This document shows, piece by piece, positions 1 to 5,959 of a stretch of 6,787 bases of DNA. The stretch is taken from positions 1-6,787 of the forward strand of contig DAICYU010000209.1 of assembly GCA_027311485.1 (NCBI GenBank), in the 5' to 3' direction. The DNA comes from Acetobacteraceae bacterium (lineage in GTDB: Bacteria; Pseudomonadota; Alphaproteobacteria; Acetobacterales; Acetobacteraceae). Position 1 is the first letter of the stretch. Each line of letters starts with the position of its first letter. The notes under the pieces were generated by a model. The model ran no database searches. It was not told where the DNA came from and saw only the letters and a program-made list of their open reading frames with translations. Both the position numbers and the translations under genes were made by a program.

Positions 1-12
1 CATACCTGGCAT
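1..12 (-). CDS. Start of a divergent gene (partial, four codons)
   Basis: An ATG at 12-10 on the minus strand opens a frame reading M-P-G-M and then leaves the window. The call rests on a textbook Shine-Dalgarno sequence, AGGAGG at 19-24 on the minus strand, six bases before the ATG. The second in-frame ATG (3-1) is a less likely start because its spacing to that site is too long. The product cannot be identified from four residues. The gene is divergent from the suf operon and shares its 270-bp upstream region, so it could be co-regulated, but nothing here shows that. Confidence 0.55.
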
Positions 13-18
13 CGTGTT

Positions 19-24
19 CCTCCT
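19..24 (-). promoter_or_regulatory. Ribosome binding site of the divergent gene
   Basis: The minus strand reads AGGAGG with six bases (13-18) before the ATG at 12-10. This is an essentially perfect Shine-Dalgarno match with good spacing. It is the main reason to believe a gene begins at the left window edge. Confidence 0.6.
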
Positions 25-37
25 CGCTGGTGTGCGG

Positions 38-55
38 GCTTACTAGTGGGTAAGC
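38..55. repeat. Inverted repeat GCTTAC-N6-GTAAGC
   Basis: GCTTAC (38-43) and GTAAGC (50-55) are perfect inverted copies separated by six bases. The 18-bp dyad covers the possible -10 element of the divergent promoter, where a repressor could bind. It overlaps a second short dyad, AAGCG-AG-CGCTT (52-63). Six-base arms can occur by chance in a region this long, so a regulatory role is a guess. Confidence 0.35.
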
Positions 56-68
56 GAGCGCTTGTGAA
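40..68 (-). promoter_or_regulatory. Possible sigma-70 promoter of the divergent gene
   Basis: On the minus strand TTCACA (68-63, five of six matches to TTGACA) is followed after exactly 17 bases by TAGTAA (45-40, three of six matches to TATAAT). Transcription would begin near 33, giving a leader of about 20 nt before the ATG at 12. The -10 match is weak, so this is a candidate from position and spacing only. It overlaps the inverted repeat at 38-55 and part of the direct repeat at 65-73. Confidence 0.3.
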
Positions 69-89
69 CCCTGTGGCACCTGAACCCTG
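65..89. repeat. Two direct copies of TGAACCCTG, 16 bp apart
   Basis: The nonamer TGAACCCTG occurs at 65-73 and again at 81-89, an exact repeat with a start-to-start distance of 16 bp. The first copy overlaps the possible -35 element of the divergent promoter. It could be a tandem binding site for a regulator or a chance or duplication relic. No known motif was recognised. Confidence 0.35.
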
Positions 90-191
90 GGACGCCTGGC
101 TGAAACAGGCCCGGTTCGACTTGTCGCCTTGCCGCATTGCGGCTGACGGTCACATCAAGCCTGCAATCGTCATGGAACTGTGCCGAGCCCC

Positions 192-227
192 TTGACGGTG
201 CCACCCAAATACGCCATTTGCCGTCAA
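192..227. repeat. Inverted repeat TTGACGG ... CCGTCAA
   Basis: TTGACGG (192-198) and CCGTCAA (221-227) are perfect 7-bp inverted copies. Inside them CAAAT (206-210) and ATTTG (216-220) form another perfect pair around a 5-base loop. Together they give a hairpin-like structure with a 7-base asymmetric bulge on the left. It lies directly upstream of, and touches, the IscR-like box at 226-250. It could be an operator for a second regulator or part of the promoter region. TTGACG alone looks like a -35 element, but no convincing -10 follows at 16-18 bp. Confidence 0.35.
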
Positions 228-250
228 TCAGGACTGAATAGGTCCGATAT
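226..250 (+). promoter_or_regulatory. IscR type-1-like operator upstream of the suf regulator gene
   Basis: The 25 bases fit the layout of the E. coli IscR type-1 consensus, ATAsyyGACT-N5-AGTCrrsTAT. The left core GACT (232-235) is exact. A five-base A/T-rich spacer (GAATA, 236-240) follows, then GGTC (241-244, three of four matches to AGTC) and, after three bases, TAT (248-250, exact). The outer left triplet AAT matches poorly. It ends 32 bases before the regulator's ATG, where an autoregulatory site is expected. The consensus is established for E. coli IscR. That this operon's regulator binds here is inference. Confidence 0.45.
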
Positions 251-282
251 CTCATGCCGCAGAAACCAAAGGTTTGGACGCC

Positions 283-738
283 ATGCTAAGGCTGTCGAAG
301 CTGACCGACTATGCCGTCGTGGTGCTGGTAAGGCTGGCTGACATGGATGGCGTTCAAACGTCACCCGGCATTGCAGCGGCCACCGGTATTCCTGAGCCGA
401 CCGTTGCGAAAGTGCTGAAGGCTCTCGCCGCTGGGGAGCTTGTGGTGTCACAGCGGGGTGCGCGCGGCGGCTATCGTTTGAACCGTGGCCTTGCCTCGAT
501 CCCGGTCGCCGAAGTCATTGCGGCCATGGATGGTCCGATTGCCCTGACCGCCTGCGTCGAAGGGGCGACTGGCTGTGAATCCCAGGGTTTGTGCCCGATG
601 CGCGGCCGCTGGGACCCGGTGAACGAGGCCATCAGCAAGGCGTTGTCCAATATATCCCTGGCGGACATGCAGGCGGCGCCCTTGCCCGCGTTCCGCTTGC
701 CGCCACATCAGCCGGCGCTTCAATCGGCCGCCGAATAG
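283..738 (+). CDS. Rrf2/IscR-family transcriptional regulator of the SUF operon
   Basis: A 151-residue winged helix-turn-helix regulator of the Rrf2 family, best matching the SUF-associated subfamily found beside sufBCDS in many proteobacteria. The N-terminus (residues 1-19, MLRLSKLTDYAVVVLVRLA) is typical of these proteins. The recognition helix lies near 37-50, and the wing carries the family motif R-G-A-R-G-G-Y (58-64). Three cysteines, C91, C98 and C104, sit where IscR binds a [2Fe-2S] cluster, here spaced C-X6-C-X5-C rather than the C-X5-C-X5-C of E. coli IscR. This suggests direct sensing of cluster status. I chose ATG 283 over the in-frame TTG at 274 because the family begins with MLRLSKLTDYA and because AGG at 270-272 is too close to the TTG. 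It is the first gene of the operon, with sufB nine bases downstream. Whether it represses or activates cannot be read from the sequence. Confidence 0.93.
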   Translation: MLRLSKLTDYAVVVLVRLADMDGVQTSPGIAAATGIPEPTVAKVLKALAAGELVVSQRGARGGYRLNRGLASIPVAEVIAAMDGPIALTACVEGATGCESQGLCPMRGRWDPVNEAISKALSNISLADMQAAPLPAFRLPPHQPALQSAAE

Positions 739-747
739 GACGTATTC

Positions 748-2232
748 ATGCCAGCCGTCACCGAAACACTCGATACCGTCCAATCCGTCACTCAGTCCGG
801 CTACAAGTGGGGCTTTGAGACTGCCATCGAAATGGACCTCGCGCCCAAGGGGCTGAACGAGGATATCATCCGTCTGATCTCCGTGCGGAAGCAGGAGCCG
901 GAATGGATGCTGGAATGGCGGCTGAAAGCCTACGCGGCCTGGCTAAAGATGGAGGAACCGCACTGGGCGCGCGTCGACCATCCGCCGATCGATTACCAGG
1001 ATCTGCACTACTACGCCGCGCCCAAGAAGAAGCCCGGCCCGAAAAGCCTGGATGAAGTCGATCCGGAGTTGCTTCGCACCTATGAGAAGCTAGGCATCCC
1101 GCTGAAGGAGCGGGCGCTGCTTGCCGGGGTCGATCCCGACACCGTGCAGCAGACGCAGGTGGCGGTCGATGCGGTGTTCGACAGCGTCTCGGTGGCAACG
1201 ACCTTCCGCGAAACGCTTCGGAAAGCGGGCGTAATCTTCTGCCCGATCAGCGAAGCCGTGCGTGAACATCCCGAGTTGGTGCAGCAATACCTCGGCTCGG
1301 TTGTTCCGGTGGCTGACAATTTCTTTGCCGCGCTGAACAGCGCCGTGTTTACCGATGGCAGCTTTGTCTTCATTCCCAAGGGCGTGCGCTGCCCGATGGA
1401 GCTGTCTACCTACTTCCGCATCAATGCGCGGAGCACCGGTCAGTTCGAACGCACGCTGATCATCGCGGAGGCCGGCAGCCATGTCAGCTATCTGGAAGGC
1501 TGCACCGCACCGCAGCGTGACGAAAATCAGTTGCACGCCGCAGTGGTTGAGCTGGTGGCGTTGGATGACGCCCAAATCAAGTACTCGACGGTACAGAACT
1601 GGTATCCCGGGGATTCGGAAGGCAAAGGCGGCATCTACAACTTCGTCACCAAGCGCGGCGCCTGCCGCGGTGCGCGGTCGAAGATTTCCTGGACACAGGT
1701 CGAAACCGGATCAGCGATCACGTGGAAGTATCCGTCCTGTATCCTGCAGGGCGATGACAGCGTGGGTGAGTTCTACTCGGTTGCTGTGACCAACAATTAT
1801 CAGCAGGCCGATACGGGAACAAAGATGATTCATATCGGTAAGGGAACGCGCAGCACGATCATTTCCAAGGGCATCAGCGCCGGCCATTCAAATAACACAT
1901 ATCGCGGCCTGGTGCGGATGCTGCCCGGCGCGGCGCATGCGCGGAACTTTACGCAGTGCGACAGCCTCCTGATCGGCGACCGCTGTGGCGCACATACCGT
2001 GCCGTATATCGAAAGCCGCAATCTGACGGCGAAGGTTGAACATGAAGCAACGACCTCGAAAATTGCCGAGGACCAGTTGTTTTATTGCCGGCAGCGTGGG
2101 TTGTCCGAGGAAGATGCTGTTGGCCTGATCGTCAACGGCTTCTGCAAGGACGTGCTGAAAGAGCTGCCGATGGAGTTCGCCGTAGAGGCACAGAAACTGT
2201 TGGCCGTGTCACTCGAAGGATCGGTGGGTTAA
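748..2232 (+). CDS. sufB: Fe-S cluster assembly scaffold protein SufB
   Basis: SufB (494 residues, the usual length) is the cytoplasmic scaffold subunit of SufBC2D, on which sulfur and iron are assembled into a cluster. The helical N-terminal part (about 1-130, with PEWMLEWRLKAY) leads into the beta-helix SufBD core and a helical C-terminus that binds SufC. Functional residues are conserved. The Cys in T-Q-C-D-S is C404 (E. coli C405, the key sulfur acceptor), and H432-E433 in K-V-E-H-E-A-T-T-S correspond to E. coli H433-E434. C252 in Y-L-E-G-C matches E. coli C254. The Cys of the E. coli P-Y-V-E-C motif is Ser here (PYIES). The C-terminus (NGFCKDVLKELPMEFAVEAQ) is canonical. The ATG follows AGGA (737-740) at seven bases. 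The gene starts nine bases after the regulator and ends four bases before sufC. Confidence 0.97.
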   Translation: MPAVTETLDTVQSVTQSGYKWGFETAIEMDLAPKGLNEDIIRLISVRKQEPEWMLEWRLKAYAAWLKMEEPHWARVDHPPIDYQDLHYYAAPKKKPGPKSLDEVDPELLRTYEKLGIPLKERALLAGVDPDTVQQTQVAVDAVFDSVSVATTFRETLRKAGVIFCPISEAVREHPELVQQYLGSVVPVADNFFAALNSAVFTDGSFVFIPKGVRCPMELSTYFRINARSTGQFERTLIIAEAGSHVSYLEGCTAPQRDENQLHAAVVELVALDDAQIKYSTVQNWYPGDSEGKGGIYNFVTKRGACRGARSKISWTQVETGSAITWKYPSCILQGDDSVGEFYSVAVTNNYQQADTGTKMIHIGKGTRSTIISKGISAGHSNNTYRGLVRMLPGAAHARNFTQCDSLLIGDRCGAHTVPYIESRNLTAKVEHEATTSKIAEDQLFYCRQRGLSEEDAVGLIVNGFCKDVLKELPMEFAVEAQKLLAVSLEGSVG

Positions 2233-2236
2233 TCGC

Positions 2237-2986
2237 ATGTTGGATATTCGCGGCCTGGCCGCTTCGATTGTTGGCAAGCCTATCCTGAAGGGCATCGACC
2301 TGACGGTTCCCGAGGGCGAGGTACATGCCATCATGGGTCCGAACGGGTCCGGCAAGTCCACCCTTGGCTACGTTCTGTCGGGCCGGGAGGATTATGAGGT
2401 CACCGCGGGCTCGGTCACCTTCAACGGCATCGACCTGCTTGGCATGGAGCCGGAACAACGGGCGGCGGCCGGCGTATTCCTGGCGTTTCAGGCACCGATC
2501 GAACTGCCGGGCGTCAATAACGCCAATTTCCTGCGAACGGCGCTGAATGCGTTGCGCCGCAGCCGGGGCCAGGATGAACTGGATGCGGTCCAGTTCCTCA
2601 AGCTCGCCCGGGCGGAGTCAAAGCGGCTGGCAATGCCCGAGGATATGCTGAAGCGCAACGTCAACGTCGGCTTTTCCGGTGGTGAGAAGAAGCGCAACGA
2701 AGTGCTGCAGATGGCGATCCTGCGTCCGAAGCTGGCGATCCTGGATGAGACTGACAGTGGCCTGGACATCGACGCACTGCGGATCGTGGCTGATGGTGTG
2801 AACGCGCTGCGGGGGCCGGATTTCTCCGCGTTGGTGATTACGCATCACCAACGCCTGCTGGATCATCTGGTGCCGAACCGCGTGCATGTTCTGGCGCACG
2901 GCCGGATTGTACGCTCCGGCGGGCCGGAACTGGCGAAGGAACTGGAAAAGAGCGGCTATGCCGGCCTGATCGCGGAGGCTGCGTGA
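2237..2986 (+). CDS. sufC: Fe-S cluster assembly ATPase SufC
   Basis: SufC (249 residues) is the soluble ABC-type ATPase of SufBC2D. ATP-driven dimerisation of SufC remodels SufB-SufD during cluster formation. All ABC motifs are present: Walker A GPNGSGKST (34-42), Q-loop Q85 in FLAFQAPIELPGV, the SufC-type signature FSGGEKKR (146-153), Walker B with the catalytic glutamate (L-A-I-L-D-E, E171) and D-loop SGLD (174-177), and the switch histidine H203. There is no membrane segment, as expected for this subfamily. H204 follows the switch histidine, where E. coli SufC has Tyr (ITHYQR), a small local change. The ATG lies four bases after the sufB stop. The nearest ribosome binding site is only a GGTGGG (2223-2228) inside the end of sufB, so translation probably depends on coupling to sufB. 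The stop overlaps the sufD start. Confidence 0.97.
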   Translation: MLDIRGLAASIVGKPILKGIDLTVPEGEVHAIMGPNGSGKSTLGYVLSGREDYEVTAGSVTFNGIDLLGMEPEQRAAAGVFLAFQAPIELPGVNNANFLRTALNALRRSRGQDELDAVQFLKLARAESKRLAMPEDMLKRNVNVGFSGGEKKRNEVLQMAILRPKLAILDETDSGLDIDALRIVADGVNALRGPDFSALVITHHQRLLDHLVPNRVHVLAHGRIVRSGGPELAKELEKSGYAGLIAEAA

Positions 2987-4245
2987 GCGCGACGTTGACA
3001 GGTTCAGCCGGCTTCCTGGCAAAGTTTGAGACGCTGCAAGGAAGGCTGCCCGGCGACAGCAACATGCGCGCGGCGGCCGCTGCCGCCTTTCGCGCCGCGG
3101 GGTTGCCGGGGGGCACGCAACACCAACGCCGCCTGGAATCCTGGAAGTACACCAGTCTGCGCCCTGTGGCGGAAGCCCGCTTCGCGCCTGACGCTCCGCC
3201 GCGCCATGAGGTTGAAACCATCCTGTCGGGGTTGGCTCTGCTCGACGCGCCGCGCCTCGTATTTGTTGACGGCGCCTACCGCGCCGACCTTTCGCAACCG
3301 CCGGCGATCGGCTTCGCATCCTTTGCCGAACAGGCCGAAATGGGCACGCTGACCTGGCCTGACCGGGAGCCAATGGTGGCGCTGAATACCATGCTGGCGT
3401 CCGATGGGGCGAGCCTTCACGTGTCCGCCGATCAGGATGGTGGCGTGGTGCAACTGGTCAGCCTCGCCACGCGGGACATCGATATTCATCCGCGGCACTG
3501 CATTCGCCTCGATCCTGGCGCGCAGCTGACGTTGCTGGAAGTGTCGGCCGGCCAGGGGACCTATCTGCTGAACACGGTGGCCGAATTCCATGTTGCCGAG
3601 GGCGCGCGTCTGACGCATGTCCGGCTGCAGGATGAGGCGTCCACGGCGTTTCATGTATCGACGGCGTATGCCAATGTCGCCAAGGGCGGCACCTATGACA
3701 GCTTCACGCTGAACATCGGTGGTCGGCTGTCCCGGACCGAGGTGCATGCCGAACTGGCTGGCGTCGGCGCGGTCGTGCACCTGAACGCTGCGCAGCTGCT
3801 GGATCGCACGCAACATGGCGATTTCACCACGGTGATCCGCCATGTCGCACCGAATTGCACATCCCGTCAGACGGTTAAGAATGTGCTGTCGGATCGGTCC
3901 CGTGGCGTGTTCCAGGGTCGTATCGAAGTCGCACGGGATGCGCAGAAGACTGACGGCTATCAGATGAACCAGGCGCTGTTGCTGTCACCGCAAGCCGAGA
4001 TAGACGCGAAGCCGGAACTCGAGATTTTTGCTGACGACGTGAAATGCAGTCACGGCACGACCGTTGGCGAACTGGACGCCGAACAGATTTTCTATCTGCG
4101 GAGCCGGGGTGTACCCGAGCATGAAGCGCGGTCGATCCTGGTGCGGGCGTTCCTGGCCGAGGCGCTTGATGCCGTTGCCAACGAAACCGTTCGGGCGTGG
4201 CTGGAAAGATCCGTTGAGACATGGTGGGCAAGGCGGGCAGTATGA
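2983..4245 (+). CDS. sufD: Fe-S cluster assembly protein SufD
   Basis: SufD (420 residues) is the SufB paralogue in SufBC2D. It forms a heterodimer with SufB and is needed for iron entry. The diverged N-terminal helical region carries W-K-Y-T-S-L-R (54-60), typical of the family. The beta-helix core spans about 120-350. The C-terminal motif V-K-C-S-H-G-T-T contains C355 and H357, the latter matching the functionally important E. coli H360. The helix with D-A-E-Q-I-F-Y-L-R-S-R-G-V follows. The start is GTG at 2983, overlapping the sufC stop in a GTGA arrangement. It is supported by GGAGG at 2973-2977, five bases upstream, and by the lack of room for an earlier start in the family alignment. 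The 3' end overlaps the sufS start by four bases (ATGA), so translation of both is probably coupled. Confidence 0.95.
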   Translation: MSATLTGSAGFLAKFETLQGRLPGDSNMRAAAAAAFRAAGLPGGTQHQRRLESWKYTSLRPVAEARFAPDAPPRHEVETILSGLALLDAPRLVFVDGAYRADLSQPPAIGFASFAEQAEMGTLTWPDREPMVALNTMLASDGASLHVSADQDGGVVQLVSLATRDIDIHPRHCIRLDPGAQLTLLEVSAGQGTYLLNTVAEFHVAEGARLTHVRLQDEASTAFHVSTAYANVAKGGTYDSFTLNIGGRLSRTEVHAELAGVGAVVHLNAAQLLDRTQHGDFTTVIRHVAPNCTSRQTVKNVLSDRSRGVFQGRIEVARDAQKTDGYQMNQALLLSPQAEIDAKPELEIFADDVKCSHGTTVGELDAEQIFYLRSRGVPEHEARSILVRAFLAEALDAVANETVRAWLERSVETWWARRAV

Positions 4246-5486
4246 ACGCAATCGACAAATCCGCCGGACTGGACGTCGCACGCATCCGCGCCGACTTTCC
4301 AATTCTGGACCAGAAGATCCGCGGCAAGACGCTGGTCTTCCTGGATAGCGCCGCGTCGGCCCAGAAGCCCCGGGCAGTCATCGACGCCATGCGGATCGCG
4401 ATGGAAACGCAGTATGCGAACGTTCATCGTGGCCTGCACTGGATGAGCGAGCGTACCACCGAAGCGTACGAGGCGGCGCGTGACGCCGTTGCGGCTTTGA
4501 TGAATGCGAAGGATCGGGCGGAAATCGTTTTCACGCGCAACAGCACGGAAGCGATCAACCTGCTTGCCCACAGCTACGGCCGCGGTGTGATGAAGCGCGG
4601 CCAGGCGGTGCTGATCTCTGGCATGGAGCATCATTCCAATATCGTTCCCTGGCAAATGCTCCGCGACTCGCACGGCATCGAGCTTCGTGTCGCAGATATT
4701 ACCGACCAGGGCGAACTCGACATGGCCGATTTTGAGGCCAAGCTGGCTGACGGCCGGGTCGGGCTGGTGGCGATTACCCACATGTCCAACGTGCTGGGCA
4801 CCGTGACCCCGGCGGAGCGGATCGTTGCATTGGCGCACGCGCACGGTGCGAAGGTGATGTTCGACGGCTCCCAGGCCATCGTGCACCGCAAGATCGATGT
4901 TCAGGCCCTGGGTTGCGACTTTTATTGCTGGACGGGTCACAAGCTGTATGGCCCGACCGGCATCGGCGTCCTGTGGGGGCGGCGCGAACTGCTCGAACGG
5001 ATGCCACCGTTCCTGGGCGGCGGCGATATGATTTCATCCGTCACCTACGAGCAATCGACCTGGGCGGCGGTGCCGCACAAGTTTGAAGCCGGCACGCCCG
5101 CGATCCTGGAGGGCATTGGCCTGAAGGCTGCGATCGATTACGTGCAGGCGATAGGTTACGACGCCATGGTCGCGCACGAAGCATCGCTGACCGAACACGC
5201 TCTGGCGCGTCTGGCGTCGGTCCCTGGTCTAACGATCCTGGGCCAGGCGCAGGAACGCGGTGGCGTGATCGCCTTCGCGATGGAAAAGGCGCATGCGCAT
5301 GATGTGGCGACCCTGCTGGACCGGCAGGGCATTGCCGTCCGCGCCGGCCATCATTGCGCAGAACCGTTGATGCGCCGCTACAACCTGGACAGCACAGCGC
5401 GGGCCAGCTTCGGCGTCTACACGACCCACGCTGAAGTCGACGCCCTGGCCGCCGGACTGCTGCGGGTGCGGGAGTTCTTTGCATGA
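4242..5486 (+). CDS. sufS: Cysteine desulfurase SufS (group II, PLP-dependent)
   Basis: SufS (414 residues) converts L-cysteine to L-alanine and carries the sulfur as a cysteine persulfide for cluster assembly. It is a fold-type I PLP enzyme. The PLP lysine is K234 in C-W-T-G-H-K-L-Y-G-P-T-G, and H130-H131 in S-G-M-E-H-H-S-N form the cofactor-stacking site. The catalytic cysteine is C372 in V-R-A-G-H-H-C-A, the R-x-G-H-H-C-A signature of group II desulfurases (SufS/CsdA), unlike the S-S-G-S-A-C loop of IscS. I chose ATG 4242, which overlaps the sufD stop as ATGA and has GGCGGG (4232-4237) four bases upstream. The in-frame ATG at 4221 would add seven residues (MVGKAGS) and has poorer spacing to its nearest purine-rich stretch. 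SufU, the next gene, is its likely sulfur acceptor. Confidence 0.96.
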   Translation: MNAIDKSAGLDVARIRADFPILDQKIRGKTLVFLDSAASAQKPRAVIDAMRIAMETQYANVHRGLHWMSERTTEAYEAARDAVAALMNAKDRAEIVFTRNSTEAINLLAHSYGRGVMKRGQAVLISGMEHHSNIVPWQMLRDSHGIELRVADITDQGELDMADFEAKLADGRVGLVAITHMSNVLGTVTPAERIVALAHAHGAKVMFDGSQAIVHRKIDVQALGCDFYCWTGHKLYGPTGIGVLWGRRELLERMPPFLGGGDMISSVTYEQSTWAAVPHKFEAGTPAILEGIGLKAAIDYVQAIGYDAMVAHEASLTEHALARLASVPGLTILGQAQERGGVIAFAMEKAHAHDVATLLDRQGIAVRAGHHCAEPLMRRYNLDSTARASFGVYTTHAEVDALAAGLLRVREFFA

Positions 5487-5959
5487 CGCCGTCCGACAGT
5501 TTCGACGACCTGCGCGACCTGTACCAGGAGGTGATCCTGGACCATGGCCGCAAGCCGCGGTTTGCCCAGCGCTTGGAGACGTTCGATTCCACCGCAAAGG
5601 GCGACAATCCGATGTGTGGTGACCGGGTGCAGGTCTGGGTGAAATTCGACGGCGATTCGATCGGCCGTGTCGGCTTTGAGGCACGCGGTTGCGCGATTAG
5701 CGTGGCCTCGGCCGATCTCATGGCCGAAACGGTGCAGGGCCGCGCGAAAGCGGACACCAAGGCGCTGTTCGAGGCATTCCGGGAAATGGCCCGTACTGGC
5801 ACGTGCCCGTCCTGCGATGCGGCGCTGGCCGAACCGCTGGAGCGTCTGGCGCCGCTGTCCGGCGTTCATGAATATCCGTCGCGGGTAAAATGCGCGACGC
5901 TACCCTGGCACGCGCTAGTTGCCGCGCTGGATGGTTCCAAGGAGGCTAGCAGTGAATGA
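5483..5959 (+). CDS. sufU: SufU, Zn-dependent sulfurtransferase partner of SufS (IscU-like)
   Basis: A 158-residue protein of the IscU/NifU N-terminal fold. In SUF systems of Firmicutes, SufU uses a zinc site to accept the persulfide from SufS and takes the place of SufE. That role is known for the family and inferred here from context. The expected ligands are present: C45 and D47 in D-N-P-M-C-G-D, C70 in G-C-A-I-S, and C137 in R-V-K-C-A-T-L. A lysine (K136) precedes the last cysteine where IscU has its conserved histidine, and the segment between C70 and C137 is longer than in IscU. Both mark it as SufU rather than a scaffold IscU. That insert holds a second cysteine pair, C108-P-S-C111, beyond the known ligands. 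The ATG overlaps the sufS stop (ATGA), with GGAG at 5471-5474 eight bases upstream. Confidence 0.92.
   Translation: MTPSDSFDDLRDLYQEVILDHGRKPRFAQRLETFDSTAKGDNPMCGDRVQVWVKFDGDSIGRVGFEARGCAISVASADLMAETVQGRAKADTKALFEAFREMARTGTCPSCDAALAEPLERLAPLSGVHEYPSRVKCATLPWHALVAALDGSKEASSE
5939..5945 (+). promoter_or_regulatory. Ribosome binding site deciding the sufT start
   Basis: AAGGAGG lies inside the end of sufU, six bases before GTG 5952. It is the strongest Shine-Dalgarno sequence in the operon. It fixes a GTG start for sufT over the in-frame TTG at 5919 and the in-frame ATG at 6003. Confidence 0.75.

Noticed and set aside
106..130. GGTTCGA sequence that resembles a tRNA T-loop
   Set aside because: The flanking bases do not pair into a T-stem, and no anticodon or acceptor stem can be found around it.
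192..220. TTGACG (192-197) as the -35 element of the suf promoter
   Set aside because: No acceptable -10 hexamer occurs 16-18 bases downstream (CATTTG at 17). I found no convincing core promoter for the operon.
43..255. Minus-strand open frame of 70 codons upstream of the divergent gene
   Set aside because: No ribosome binding site precedes its ATG (255), the translation resembles no family, and it would lie over the repeats and IscR-like box of the intergenic region.
274..282. TTG at 274 as the start of the regulator
   Set aside because: It adds only MDA before the family-typical MLRLSKLTDYA and has no usable ribosome binding site. ATG 283 is better.
3004..3843. Long minus-strand open frame of 279 codons within sufD
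   Set aside because: It is antisense to a clear, full-length sufD. Long antisense frames are common in GC-rich coding sequence, and the product shows no recognisable domain.
4221..4241. ATG 4221 as sufS start
   Set aside because: It adds seven residues and overlaps sufD by 25 bases. The ATGA overlap at 4242 with a nearby G-rich site fits the pattern of neighbouring genes.
4092..4940. Long minus-strand open frame of 282 codons across the sufD/sufS junction
   Set aside because: It is antisense to two confident genes with conserved active-site residues and has no recognisable domain. It is a shadow.
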